A stretch of DNA of 22,216 nucleotides from Oscillospiraceae bacterium (GCA_021771675.1 JAETOP010000063.1:1-22216); one strand, 5' to 3'. Numbered from the stretch's first letter, positions 1 through 7,146 are shown. Notes: generated from the sequence alone by a model not told the origin. Numbers and translations are program-made.

Positions 1-60
1 GTAATCGTTGCCCCCGAACTCAGCCCGGTGACGTTTTCTGGGAGAATGTTGAATGGTGGG
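1..60. repeat. GCAAAAGCGTTACC module, inverted copy
   Basis: Read on the minus strand, this stretch matches the module seen at 9735, 9815, 13270 and 16357: a GCGTTACCGGGCTGAG-like core (here with CGTCACC), a G-run, then GTTACC/GGTAAC-type complementarity and CGATTAC. It joins, through a CCATTCAAC-like sequence at 51-59, directly to the inverted-end element that starts at 77, the same order as at 9700-9750 but inverted. The module continues beyond the left edge of the window, so its outer boundary is unknown. Confidence 0.7.
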
Positions 61-76
61 CACTTTCGGCTATCCC

Positions 77-210
77 GTAGGGGAGGCAACCTGCCTCCCG
101 CCAAGTAATGTATTTTAAATGTTCCGGTGAATGGGAAATGATACGAATTTGCCTGAACCTGTACCATTTTCGGGGATTGTTCTGCGCGGGCGGCTAATAG
201 CCTCCCCTAC
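77..210. repeat. 134-bp inverted-end repeat element (copy 1)
   Basis: The ends GTAGGGGAGGC (77-87) and GCCTCCCCTAC (200-210) are perfect inverted repeats. Each end also carries its own local hairpin of the form GGGAGGC-5 nt-GCCTCCC (the right one has a single mismatch). The interior, including TGTTCCGGTGAATGG and GGGGATTGTTCTGCGCGGG, matches the reverse complement of the copy at 9553-9700. No ORF lies in it. It looks like a small non-autonomous, MITE-like element; mobility is inferred from its dispersed inverted copies only. Confidence 0.75.
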
Positions 211-309
211 GGGTAATCTGTACCTGCCCGATAAATTACAAGTTACCGCTGCGCTGTGTGAAACCGATCAGCACAGGATATGACCACAAAAAATAAGGGG
301 AGAAACACA

Positions 310-1233
310 ATGAAAAGGAGAATATTTGCCCTGTTTCTGGCGTTTGCGCTGTGTCTGGGGCCTGTGGCCCGGGGAGAGGAAGCGAAGGCTGTGATCTTTG
401 AAGACGATCTGGGGCGGACGGTGACGGTGGAGGAGCCCAAGCGGGTGGCGGCGCTGATTGGCAGCTTCGCCCACATGTGGTATCTGGCGGGAGGGCTGGA
501 CAGCCTGGCCGCCGCTGCCTCGGACAGCTGGACGGGCTTCGACATCCCCCTGGGGGAGGAGGTCATCAACCTGGGCTCCACCAAGAAGGTGAGTCTGGAA
601 ACGGTAATCGCCGCCCAGCCGGATTTCATTCTGGCCAGCGTCAACACCGATGCCGACCTGGCCCTCCGGGAGCCTTTGGAGGCCCTGGGTATTCCCACAG
701 CCTATTTCCAGGTGAGTACCTTCGAGGATTACCTGCGGGTGATGAAAATATTGACGGACATCATCGGCTGTCAGGAATACTATCAGAAAAATGTGCTGGG
801 GATCCAGCAGCAGGTGGACTGCGCCAAAGCCCGGGCCGACGGCAGTGAACCCACGGCGCTGTACATCCGGGTCTCCGGCAGCGGATGCAGGGTGAAAAAC
901 AGCCAGGGTAGCGTGCTGGGAGAGATGCTCCATGACCTGGGAGCGGTGAACATTGCCGACAGCGAGCAGACCCTGCTGGAAAATCTAAGCATGGAGGTCA
1001 TTCTGGAACAGGACCCGGAGTTCATCTTCGTGGTGCTCCAATCCACCGACCCAGCCGTTGCTCAGGGGGTGCTGGAAAAAACACTGCTCTCTGACCCCGC
1101 CTGGGAGTGCCTGACGGCGGTGGCGGAGGGGCGGTTCTTCTTGATGGATCAGGCGCTTTACAATCTGAAACCAAATAATCGGTGGGGCGAAGCCTATGAA
1201 AAGCTTGCGGACATTCTCTATCCCTCGGCGTGA
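310..1233 (+). CDS. ABC transporter substrate-binding protein, iron-siderophore/corrinoid type (FecB/BtuF-like)
   Basis: A 307-residue periplasmic-binding-protein-like receptor that should deliver a metal chelate (siderophore, heme or corrinoid) to the permease and ATPase encoded next. I chose the ATG at 310 because AGGGGAG lies 8-14 bases before it; an upstream ATG at 280 lacks this. Residues 1-22 are a signal peptide (KRR, then a hydrophobic run, then ARG-EE). The mature part starts with the class-typical opening EDDLGRTVTVEEPKRVAAL (about 30-48), followed by a domain where LETVIAAQPDFILAS and LLENLSMEVILEQDPEFIFVV resemble the two lobes of COG0614 proteins. The only cysteine in the signal (C15, context FALC) is a poor lipobox, which is odd for a Gram-positive receptor. 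The substrate cannot be told from sequence; the downstream siroheme/corrin enzyme hints at a tetrapyrrole or iron. It overlaps the permease start by 38 bases. No convincing promoter or B12 riboswitch is visible upstream. Confidence 0.88.
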   Translation: MKRRIFALFLAFALCLGPVARGEEAKAVIFEDDLGRTVTVEEPKRVAALIGSFAHMWYLAGGLDSLAAAASDSWTGFDIPLGEEVINLGSTKKVSLETVIAAQPDFILASVNTDADLALREPLEALGIPTAYFQVSTFEDYLRVMKILTDIIGCQEYYQKNVLGIQQQVDCAKARADGSEPTALYIRVSGSGCRVKNSQGSVLGEMLHDLGAVNIADSEQTLLENLSMEVILEQDPEFIFVVLQSTDPAVAQGVLEKTLLSDPAWECLTAVAEGRFFLMDQALYNLKPNNRWGEAYEKLADILYPSA

Positions 1234-2206
1234 GGGGGCAGTGGTGCTGGCCACGGTGGCAGCGGCGGCGCTCTGCGCCCTGCTGAGCCTGTGCCTGGGG
1301 GCGGTGAGCCTGACTCCCGGGGAGCTTCTGGGAGCCCTTTCCCAGGGGGCATCCACCGTACCGGGAAGAATATTGCAGTTTGTCCGCTTGCCAAGGACCT
1401 TTGGGGCTCTGCTCACCGGGGCGGCCCTGGGCGTCAGCGGCGTGGTGATTCAGACCGTGCTCCACAATCCCCTGGCGGCTCCCAATATCATCGGCGTCAA
1501 TGCTGGGGCGGGCTTTGCCGTGGCCCTGGGGGCGGTGTTCTTCCCCGGAGCAGCCTCCGGTGTGCCCTGGCTGGCCTTCGCCGGAAGCCTGGGGGCCGTG
1601 ATGCTGGTGCTGCTGATCTCCCGGCTCACGGGAGCCTCCAAAATCACATTGGTATTGGGAGGCGTGATGATTTCGAGCCTGTTTAACGCCGCCATCGACG
1701 CCCTTCTGGCCTTCCAGCCCGACGCCCTCACGGGCTACGCCGACTTCCGGGTGGGGAGCTTCGCAAGCCTCACCATGGCCCGGGTGGGGGCGGCGGCATT
1801 GCCTGTGGCAATCGCTCTGGGGGGAGTTTTGCTCATGGCCCCTCAGCTGGAAATTCTCTCCCTGGGGGATGAGACGGCGGCCAGCCTGGGGCTTCCTGTC
1901 CGCCTGATGCGAAGACTTGCGCTGCTGCTGGCAGCGGTGCTGGCAGGGTCGGCGGTGAGTCTGGCGGGAATCATCGGCTTTGTAGGGCTGATCGTGCCTC
2001 ATTTCATCCGGCGGCTCACCGGGGAGAAGCTGCTGCCATTGCTGCTGGCTTCGGCCTTTGGCGGGGCCGCCTTTGTCAGCCTCTGCGACACCTTGGCACG
2101 CACTGTCTTCGCTCCCTATGAGCTGCCGGTGGGGGTGGTGCTGTCGTTTATCGGTGTGCCGGTATTTCTGTGGCAGCTTACAAGCTCCAGGAGGCATCGG
2201 GGATGA
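1196..2206 (+). CDS. ABC transporter permease, FecCD family
   Basis: A 336-residue very hydrophobic integral membrane protein of the FecCD/BtuC family, which forms a dimeric channel for iron-siderophore, heme or vitamin B12 uptake. About ten transmembrane helices can be picked out. Family motifs are clear: RLPRTFGALLTGAALGVSG, then LHNPLAAPNIIGVNAGAG (about residues 88-105), and GFVGLIVPHFIRRLTGE (about 261-277), the last being the region that contacts the ATPase. The ATG at 1196 lies inside the end of the binding-protein gene and has only a weak GGTGGGG site before it, so translation is probably coupled to the upstream gene; a slightly later GTG start is possible. Its stop overlaps the ATPase start as ATGA (2203-2206). 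Confidence 0.93.
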   Translation: MKSLRTFSIPRREGAVVLATVAAAALCALLSLCLGAVSLTPGELLGALSQGASTVPGRILQFVRLPRTFGALLTGAALGVSGVVIQTVLHNPLAAPNIIGVNAGAGFAVALGAVFFPGAASGVPWLAFAGSLGAVMLVLLISRLTGASKITLVLGGVMISSLFNAAIDALLAFQPDALTGYADFRVGSFASLTMARVGAAALPVAIALGGVLLMAPQLEILSLGDETAASLGLPVRLMRRLALLLAAVLAGSAVSLAGIIGFVGLIVPHFIRRLTGEKLLPLLLASAFGGAAFVSLCDTLARTVFAPYELPVGVVLSFIGVPVFLWQLTSSRRHRG

Positions 2207-2976
2207 TTGAATTGAAAAATTTATCCGCCGGTTACCAAGGAAAGACAGTAGTAAGGGGGGTAAGCCTCTGCTTCCCACCGGGGCAGGTGACAGTGATTCT
2301 GGGCCCCAACGGAAGCGGCAAGAGCACCCTGCTGAGGGCCGCTCTGGGCCTGATTCCCGCGGAGGGCGGGCAGGTGCTTTACGACGGAATTCCCCTGGAA
2401 AAGCTCTCCCGCCGTCAGGCTGCTCAAAAGGCCGCCCTGCTGCCCCAGAACCGCCCCCTGGCGGAAATCCAGGCGGAGCGGCTGGTGCTTCACGGCCGGT
2501 TCCCCTACCTGTCCTATCCCAGGCAGTACAGCGGGCGGGACCGGGAGATTGCCAGGGAGGCTATGGAGCGCACCGGGGCGGCGGAATACGCCGGGGAGCT
2601 GGTGAGCAAGCTGTCCGGGGGCCAGCGGCAGAGCGTGTATCTGGCCATGCTCCTGGCCCAGCAGACCGGAACCGTATTCCTGGACGAGCCCACCACCTTC
2701 CTGGACATCCGCCACCAGCTGGAGCTGATGGACTGGGTCAAGGAACTGGCGGCCCAGGGCCGCTCTGCGGTGCTGGTGCTCCACGACCTGCCCATGGCCA
2801 TGGAATATGGGGAGCAAATCGCCCTGATGGACGGGGGCGCCCTGGCCTTTCTGGGGACCCCAGAGGCACTGTATGAATCCGGGAAAATCGAAGAGGTTTT
2901 CGGCATCCGCTTCGCCCGGCTCACCGGGCCAGAGGGCACCCACTATGTATGCCGGCGGAAGGAGAAAGAGGAATGA
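2203..2976 (+). CDS. ABC transporter ATP-binding protein, FecE/BtuD-like
   Basis: A 257-residue ATPase that powers the adjacent importer. Every nucleotide-binding motif is present: Walker A GPNGSGKST (34-42), Q-loop Q82, signature LSGGQ (137-141), Walker B TVFLDEP (157-163), D-loop region FLDIRHQ and H-loop H194. The start at 2203 is preferred over a longer reading that begins inside the permease gene because AGGAGG (2189-2194) sits nine bases ahead and the MIELKNLSAGYQGK opening is typical. It overlaps the permease stop (ATGA) and its own stop overlaps the next start (ATGA at 2973-2976), so all four genes are translationally chained. Confidence 0.95.
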   Translation: MIELKNLSAGYQGKTVVRGVSLCFPPGQVTVILGPNGSGKSTLLRAALGLIPAEGGQVLYDGIPLEKLSRRQAAQKAALLPQNRPLAEIQAERLVLHGRFPYLSYPRQYSGRDREIAREAMERTGAAEYAGELVSKLSGGQRQSVYLAMLLAQQTGTVFLDEPTTFLDIRHQLELMDWVKELAAQGRSAVLVLHDLPMAMEYGEQIALMDGGALAFLGTPEALYESGKIEEVFGIRFARLTGPEGTHYVCRRKEKEE

Positions 2977-4301
2977 GCGTCTTTCCGTTTTTTGTGGAAT
3001 TGGAGGGGAAGCGCTGCCTGGTCGTGGGCGGCGGCAGGGTGGCCCGGCGGAAGGCCCAGGCCCTGCTCCCCTTTGGGGCCGAAGTGACCCTGGTGGCCCC
3101 GGAGATCGATAAGGCGCTGAAAGGCCTTCCCGGTGTGGCTCTCTGGCAGCGACCCTTCCGGGAGGGGGATTTGGAGGGCTTCGACTTCGTCATCGCCGCC
3201 TCCGATGACCCCCATGTGAACGCCCGGGCGGCGGAGCTGTGCCACGCCCGGCGCATTCCTGTAAACCGGGCGGATGAACGAGACGGCTTCCTCTTCCCTG
3301 CCCTGATTCGCCGGGGAGCGCTGACGGTGGGCATCTGTACCGGCGGGAGCAGTCCCGCAGCGGCGGGGTATTTTCGGCGCCTGTTAGAAGCCGCCTTGCC
3401 GGAGAAAACCGGAGAAATTCTGGACTATCTGCGCCGCACCCGGGAAACCCTCAAGGCCCGTCTCCCCCAGGGACAGGAGCGCACCGAGCTGCTTCGCTCC
3501 CTTGCCGGGGAGAGTCTGCGCAAAGGAGCCCCCCTGACAGCGGCGGAGGAACATATCCTGGAAGAGTCCGTCCCCCGGGGCCGGGTGTATCTGGTGGGGG
3601 CGGGCTGCGGCAGCGCCGACCTGATTACGGTGCGGGGATTGCGGCTGATTCAAACCTGTGACGCCCTTATCTATGACGAGCTTATCGACAAATCCCTACT
3701 GGATGCCGCCCCGGCCCATGCCGAAAAAATTCCCATGGGCAAACGGGCCGGAGGAAAGAGCGCCCGGCAGGAGGACATCATAGAGGCAATGATCTCCCTG
3801 GCCCGGTCGGGAAAAACCGTGGTGCGGCTGAAGGGGGGCGACCCCTACCTCTTCGGCCGGGGCGGGGAGGAGCTGCTCTCCCTGCGGCAGGCGGGAATTG
3901 GCTGCCAGGAGGTGCCGGGGATTCCCTCCGCCATCGGCATTCCGGCGGAATTTGACATTCCTGTGACCTACCGCCAGGTGAGCCGCAGCCTGCACATCAT
4001 CACCGCCCACACAGCCCAGGGGCTGGTGGATTTGGAAAAATACGCCCAGCTGGAGGGAACACTGGTGTTTCTCATGGGGCTGAATCACCTGGAGGCCATC
4101 ACCCAGGGGCTGATTCGCTATGGCAAAGATGCGATGACCCCTGCCGCCCTGCTCTCCGGTGGGAACGCCCCGGCAAAGCAGTGCATCCGGGGCACTTTGC
4201 AGACCCTTCCGGCTCTGGCAAAGGATGCCCAGGCTCCGGCAATTATCTTGGTGGGAGAAGTGGCGGAGCTGGGGCTTGTTTTTCCTGGGGATTTGTGGTA
4301 A
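2973..4301 (+). CDS. cysG: CysG-type bifunctional enzyme: precorrin-2 dehydrogenase/sirohydrochlorin ferrochelatase + uroporphyrinogen-III C-methyltransferase
   Basis: A 442-residue fusion with the order and length of enterobacterial CysG (about 457). Residues 1-150 form the NAD-binding Met8p/SirC-like part: VVGGGRVARRK (17-27) and VNRAD, whose D101 aligns with the catalytic Asp104 of CysG (numbering from memory). Residues 205-442 are the SAM-dependent methyltransferase: VYLVGAGCGSADLITV (205-220), KRAGGKSARQEDI, LKGGDPYLFGRGGEE and EVPGIPSAIGIPAEF. Known family chemistry: uroporphyrinogen III to precorrin-2, oxidation to sirohydrochlorin, possibly Fe2+ or Co2+ insertion, giving siroheme or a cobalamin precursor. 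The glycine loop reads GAGCGSA where GAGPGDP is usual, a visible departure. Its start overlaps the ATPase stop (ATGA), tying tetrapyrrole synthesis to the importer. No separate chelatase is encoded here. Confidence 0.93.
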   Translation: MSVFPFFVELEGKRCLVVGGGRVARRKAQALLPFGAEVTLVAPEIDKALKGLPGVALWQRPFREGDLEGFDFVIAASDDPHVNARAAELCHARRIPVNRADERDGFLFPALIRRGALTVGICTGGSSPAAAGYFRRLLEAALPEKTGEILDYLRRTRETLKARLPQGQERTELLRSLAGESLRKGAPLTAAEEHILEESVPRGRVYLVGAGCGSADLITVRGLRLIQTCDALIYDELIDKSLLDAAPAHAEKIPMGKRAGGKSARQEDIIEAMISLARSGKTVVRLKGGDPYLFGRGGEELLSLRQAGIGCQEVPGIPSAIGIPAEFDIPVTYRQVSRSLHIITAHTAQGLVDLEKYAQLEGTLVFLMGLNHLEAITQGLIRYGKDAMTPAALLSGGNAPAKQCIRGTLQTLPALAKDAQAPAIILVGEVAELGLVFPGDLW

Positions 4302-4304
4302 ACT
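4276..4304 (+). promoter_or_regulatory. possible sigma-A promoter for the foldase gene
   Basis: TTGTTT (4276-4281), a 17-base spacer and TAAACT (4299-4304) overlap the end of cysG, 34 bases before the foldase start. The boxes match the consensus only partly, so the foldase may equally be read through from the operon. Confidence 0.3.
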
Positions 4305-4337
4305 AAAAAGCAACTCTCTTTTGAAAGGAAATTACCA

Positions 4338-5831
4338 ATGAAAACCTGTAAATTCTGCAACGCCGAGCTGCCTGAGGGAACTTCGGTGTGTCCTGCCTGC
4401 GGGAAGGACAATGCTGAACAAGAAATCACCCCTCAGAGCGCAGAGCCGATGGATACTTCCAAGGACAACGCTGAACAAGAAACCGTTCTTCAGAGCGCAG
4501 AGGCCAAGGACTGCTCCGGCGGGAATAAAAATCTCTCCGTTGGCAAGACCGTGCTGGCTATCGCCGCTGTGGTGGCGGTGGTGATTCTGGCCGTTGGTGT
4601 GCTGCTGGGGATCAAGTTTGCTGGCCAGCCCCAGGAGGAAGAAATTGAGACAGTGGAAACCACCCTGGCCGCTGAGGGCGCTGCCCAGGAAACGGTGGCC
4701 ACCGAGCCTCCCACCGTCCCCGCTGACGGTAATCCCGACGACGTCACCTGCAAGGGCACCTACACCGCCGCCGACGAGGCGGTGATCGCCGCCCGGGATA
4801 CGGTGGTGGCCACCGCCGGGGAGTATGAACTGACCGTAGGCCAGCTGCAGGTGTACTACTGGATGGAAATGCGCAATTTCATGAGCCAGTATGGCGCCTA
4901 TGCCTCCTATTTCGGCCTGGACATCAACCAGAGCCTGGACACCCAGGTCTGCGGCCTCCTGGAGGAGGGCTGGACCTGGCAGCAGTATTTCCTGCAAGCG
5001 GCCCTCAACACCTGGCACAACTACCGGGCCATGGCCGCCGAGGCAGATGCAAATGGCTATGAGCTGACCGACGCACAGAAAGAGGCTGTGGAGAATGCCG
5101 CCGCCCAGCTGGACGAGGCCGCCACCGCCAACGGCTTTGCGTCCGGCATCGACATGGTTCATTCCAGCTTGGGCGCCGCCGCGGAAATCGAGGATTATGT
5201 CTACTTTATGGAGATGTATTACAAGGCCAACGGCTACTACAACCAGCTGGCAAGCCAGATTCACCCCACCGACCAGGACCTGGAGGATTTCTTTGAGGCC
5301 CATGCCGACGGCTACAAGGCCTCCGGCATCACCAAGGATACCAAGTCTGTGAACGTTCGCCACGTGCTGATCTATCCCGAGGGAGCCGACGGCACCAACA
5401 TCTTCACCGACGAATTCTCCGAGGAGGCCTGGACTGCCGGTGAGGAGGCTGCCAAGGCCATCCTGGAGGAGTTCCTGGCAGGGGAGCAGACCGAGGACGC
5501 CTTTGCCGCCCTGGCCGAGGAGCACTCCCAGGACCCCGGCTCCAACCAAAATGGCGGCCTGTACGAGGGCGTCAAGGAGGGAGAGATGGTGACGGCCTTC
5601 AACGACTGGTGCTTCGACCCGGAGCGCCAGGTGGGGGATACCGGCATCGTGAAGACGGAGTACGGCTACCACGTGATGTACTACAGCGGAGATGAGCTGC
5701 TGTGGAAGCAGTATGTGGAAAGCGACTTCATCACTGAAAACGCCAACACCCAGGCCAACGAGATTGCGGCAAAGTGCCCCTTCGCCGCCCAATACGGCGA
5801 AATTCTCCTGGCCCAGGCGGAGCTGTTCTAA
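4338..5831 (+). CDS. membrane-anchored parvulin-type peptidyl-prolyl isomerase with N-terminal zinc ribbon (PrsA/SurA-like)
   Basis: A 497-residue protein that probably helps exported proteins fold outside the membrane. Order of parts: a cytoplasmic zinc ribbon (CKFC at 4-7, CPAC at 18-21); a 19-residue tandem duplication beginning KDNAEQE (23-41 and 42-60); one transmembrane helix (about 70-93, TVLAIAAVVAVVILAVGVLLG); an acidic Glu/Thr/Pro-rich linker; a helical SurA_N/PrsA-like chaperone region (about 150-330); and a rotamase domain (about 338-450) with VNVRHVLIYP, HSQDPGSNQNGGLYEG and VGDTGIVKTEYGYHVMYY. Classical PrsA is a lipoprotein; here there is no lipobox and the anchor is a signal-anchor helix, N-in. 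AAAGGAAA lies just before the ATG. A strong terminator follows. Isomerase activity is likely but the substrate set is unknown. Confidence 0.9.
   Translation: MKTCKFCNAELPEGTSVCPACGKDNAEQEITPQSAEPMDTSKDNAEQETVLQSAEAKDCSGGNKNLSVGKTVLAIAAVVAVVILAVGVLLGIKFAGQPQEEEIETVETTLAAEGAAQETVATEPPTVPADGNPDDVTCKGTYTAADEAVIAARDTVVATAGEYELTVGQLQVYYWMEMRNFMSQYGAYASYFGLDINQSLDTQVCGLLEEGWTWQQYFLQAALNTWHNYRAMAAEADANGYELTDAQKEAVENAAAQLDEAATANGFASGIDMVHSSLGAAAEIEDYVYFMEMYYKANGYYNQLASQIHPTDQDLEDFFEAHADGYKASGITKDTKSVNVRHVLIYPEGADGTNIFTDEFSEEAWTAGEEAAKAILEEFLAGEQTEDAFAALAEEHSQDPGSNQNGGLYEGVKEGEMVTAFNDWCFDPERQVGDTGIVKTEYGYHVMYYSGDELLWKQYVESDFITENANTQANEIAAKCPFAAQYGEILLAQAELF
4404..4517 (+). repeat. 57-bp in-frame tandem duplication in the foldase gene
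   Basis: Units 4404-4460 and 4461-4517 both start AAGGACAA(T/C)GCTGAACAAG and share CAGAGCGCAGAG in the same register. The period is 57 bases (19 codons), so it duplicates a short linker between the zinc ribbon and the membrane helix without breaking the frame. Confidence 0.9.
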
Positions 5832-5844
5832 GGGATTATAATTT

Positions 5845-5880
5845 AGCGCCTCCCCTTGTTTGTGCAAGGGGAGGCGCTTT
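5845..5880 (+). terminator. rho-independent terminator after the foldase gene
   Basis: AGCGCCTCCCCTTG (5845-5858) pairs perfectly with CAAGGGGAGGCGCT (5865-5878) around a six-base TTTGTG loop. The T-tract is short (TTTG). It lies 13 bases after the stop codon and, because it is symmetric, might also stop transcripts arriving from the minus-strand dus gene. Confidence 0.8.
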
Positions 5881-5906
5881 GTATGTGGGGGCAATACAGT
5901 CAACCT

Positions 5907-5967
5907 GTAGGGGCGGGTCTTGACCCGCCCGCTTGGTAATGGCTTGTGAGTGTTCCGGTGAATGGAA
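5907..5967. repeat. half copy of the inverted-end element, fused to other repeat sequence
   Basis: Starts GTAGGGGCGGG like the left end of the element at 77 and carries TGTTCCGGTGAATGG (5950-5964). The end hairpin is GGGCGGGT-CTTG-ACCCGCCC instead of GGGAGGC-5 nt-GCCTCCC, so base changes on one side are matched on the other. After TGAATGG the sequence switches to the flank of the larger element (AAGGCTTCTGAGGAAGG), so the right half is missing. Confidence 0.65.
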
Positions 5968-5989
5968 CCAGGCGAAGGCTTCTGAGGAA

Positions 5990-6012
5990 GGCTCCCCTGT
6001 GTAAGGGGAGCC
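5990..6012. repeat. solo terminal hairpin of the 262-bp element family
   Basis: A single 23-base hairpin, GGCTCCCC-7 nt-GGGGAGCC. Its left side has the flank GGCTTCTGAGGAA found outside copies at 16054 and 22045. Its right side has the flank TTTGGGGTGCTCCCGCACCAG, the reverse complement of the left flank of copies at 7224 and 12891. The whole interior that full copies carry between two such hairpins is absent. Confidence 0.7.
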
Positions 6013-6117
6013 TTTGGGGTGCTCCCGCACCAGAGCAACCAACCGGCCGATTCAAAACGAAAGCAGGTCGGCGGGGCAGCGGCCCCTGCGAGACGGATTT
6101 TTTGTACGCAAGAACGA

Positions 6118-6192
6118 TATCGGGCTGTTAGTGGGGTAACGATTATTGGCCATCCCCGTGCGAGATTGCCTCCCGGCGCTGCCGGGCCGGGG
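6118..6192. repeat. diverged GTTACC/GGTAAC module
   Basis: GGGTAACGATTATTGGCCATCCCCGTGCGA-type sequence matches the second half of the module at 16357. It is followed by GGCGCTGCCGGGCCGGGG-like GC-rich sequence. It ends at the stop codon of the minus-strand dus gene. Together with the terminator, half element and solo hairpin it fills the gap 5832-6192; I see no gene there. Confidence 0.5.
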
Positions 6193-7131
6193 TTACCAGT
6201 CTGGTTCCAGCTCCTTTTTCAGGGGCAGGGCGAAAATTTCGTGGGTGAGAGTGCGGTACTCCCGCAAATCCGTGGTTTTCCGCAGACGCTTGCCGAATCC
6301 TTCACTGTCCTGGAACCGGCACAGCAGATACCGCCAGTGCTCCTTCAGGCGGAACATGGCGTTCCGGGAGCCGCCAAAGATGGACAGGTATTCTTCCAGC
6401 AGTTCATCGTAAAATGATTCCAGCTTTTTGGGGTCGGTGCCGCCGGGGGCGAGCATCCCCGGGTCGCCGATCAGGCCCCGGCCCAGCATCAGGGCCCCCA
6501 CCTGGGGAAATTCCTCCTGGAAGGCTTCAATCTGGGAGACTGCGCACAGATTCCCGTTGTAGCACACCGGGGCCCTGCTTTCTGCCAAGCCAAAGCGGAA
6601 GCAGTCCATTCGCACCGGGCCCTGGTAGAAATCGGCCCGCAGCCGGGGGTGAACAATCAGCTCTGCAATGGGGTAGCGGTTGAAGATTTCCAGCAGGGGG
6701 CTCCATTCTTCTTCATTCTGGAGGCCTATCCGGGTCTTGATAGAGACGGGAAGGGGAGGGTTGGAGGTAATTTGCTCCAAAAACCGGCTCAGTGCCTCGG
6801 GCGAGCGCAGCATTCCGCTGCCCTTGCCCTTGGACACCACCGTGCCCGAGGGGCAGCCCAGGTTCAGATTCACCTGGCGGTAGCCCCGGTCCCGGCATAC
6901 CCGGGTCATAAAGAGAAAGTCCTGGGCGCTTTTGGTCAGCAGCTGGGGCACCACGGTGAAATGCTCCTGGGCCAATGGCAGCTCCCGCTCCTCCCGGGCC
7001 GTCAGGCTTCGATGGACGGTGGGGGAGAAGAAGGGGGTGAAATAGCGGTCCACCCCGGGAAAGTATTTGTGGTGCAGCCGCCGGTAGACGCTGTCGGTCA
7101 GCCCCTCCAGGGGGGCGAAATAAATGTTCAT
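6193..7131 (-). CDS. dus: tRNA-dihydrouridine synthase
   Basis: A 312-residue flavoprotein that reduces uridines to dihydrouridine in tRNA D-loops using FMN and NADPH. It is a TIM-barrel enzyme with the opening NIYFAPLEGLTDSVYRR, the family signature NLNLGCPSGTVVSKGKGSGML with the proton-donor cysteine at 93, KTRIG (K132), HPR (H161), YNGN (191-194) and GRG (217-219) for FMN phosphate contact. The ATG at 7131 is chosen because AAGGAAG lies before it; a longer reading upstream runs into repeat sequence and would add an artificial N-terminus. It lies downstream of ribonuclease J on the same strand, about 620 bases away with a repeat element between. Which D-loop positions it modifies is not clear. 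Confidence 0.93.
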   Translation of the reverse strand: MNIYFAPLEGLTDSVYRRLHHKYFPGVDRYFTPFFSPTVHRSLTAREERELPLAQEHFTVVPQLLTKSAQDFLFMTRVCRDRGYRQVNLNLGCPSGTVVSKGKGSGMLRSPEALSRFLEQITSNPPLPVSIKTRIGLQNEEEWSPLLEIFNRYPIAELIVHPRLRADFYQGPVRMDCFRFGLAESRAPVCYNGNLCAVSQIEAFQEEFPQVGALMLGRGLIGDPGMLAPGGTDPKKLESFYDELLEEYLSIFGGSRNAMFRLKEHWRYLLCRFQDSEGFGKRLRKTTDLREYRTLTHEIFALPLKKELEPDW

Positions 7132-7146
7132 AGCGGTTCTTCCTTG

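Noticed and set aside
1..309. Cobalamin riboswitch upstream of the importer operon
   Set aside because: No B12-box-like sequence is visible; the region is taken up by the two repeat families and only about 100 bases remain.
4332..6038. 568-residue ORF antisense to the foldase gene
   Set aside because: A high-GC shadow of a well-supported gene; extends through the terminator and repeats and has no recognisable domain.
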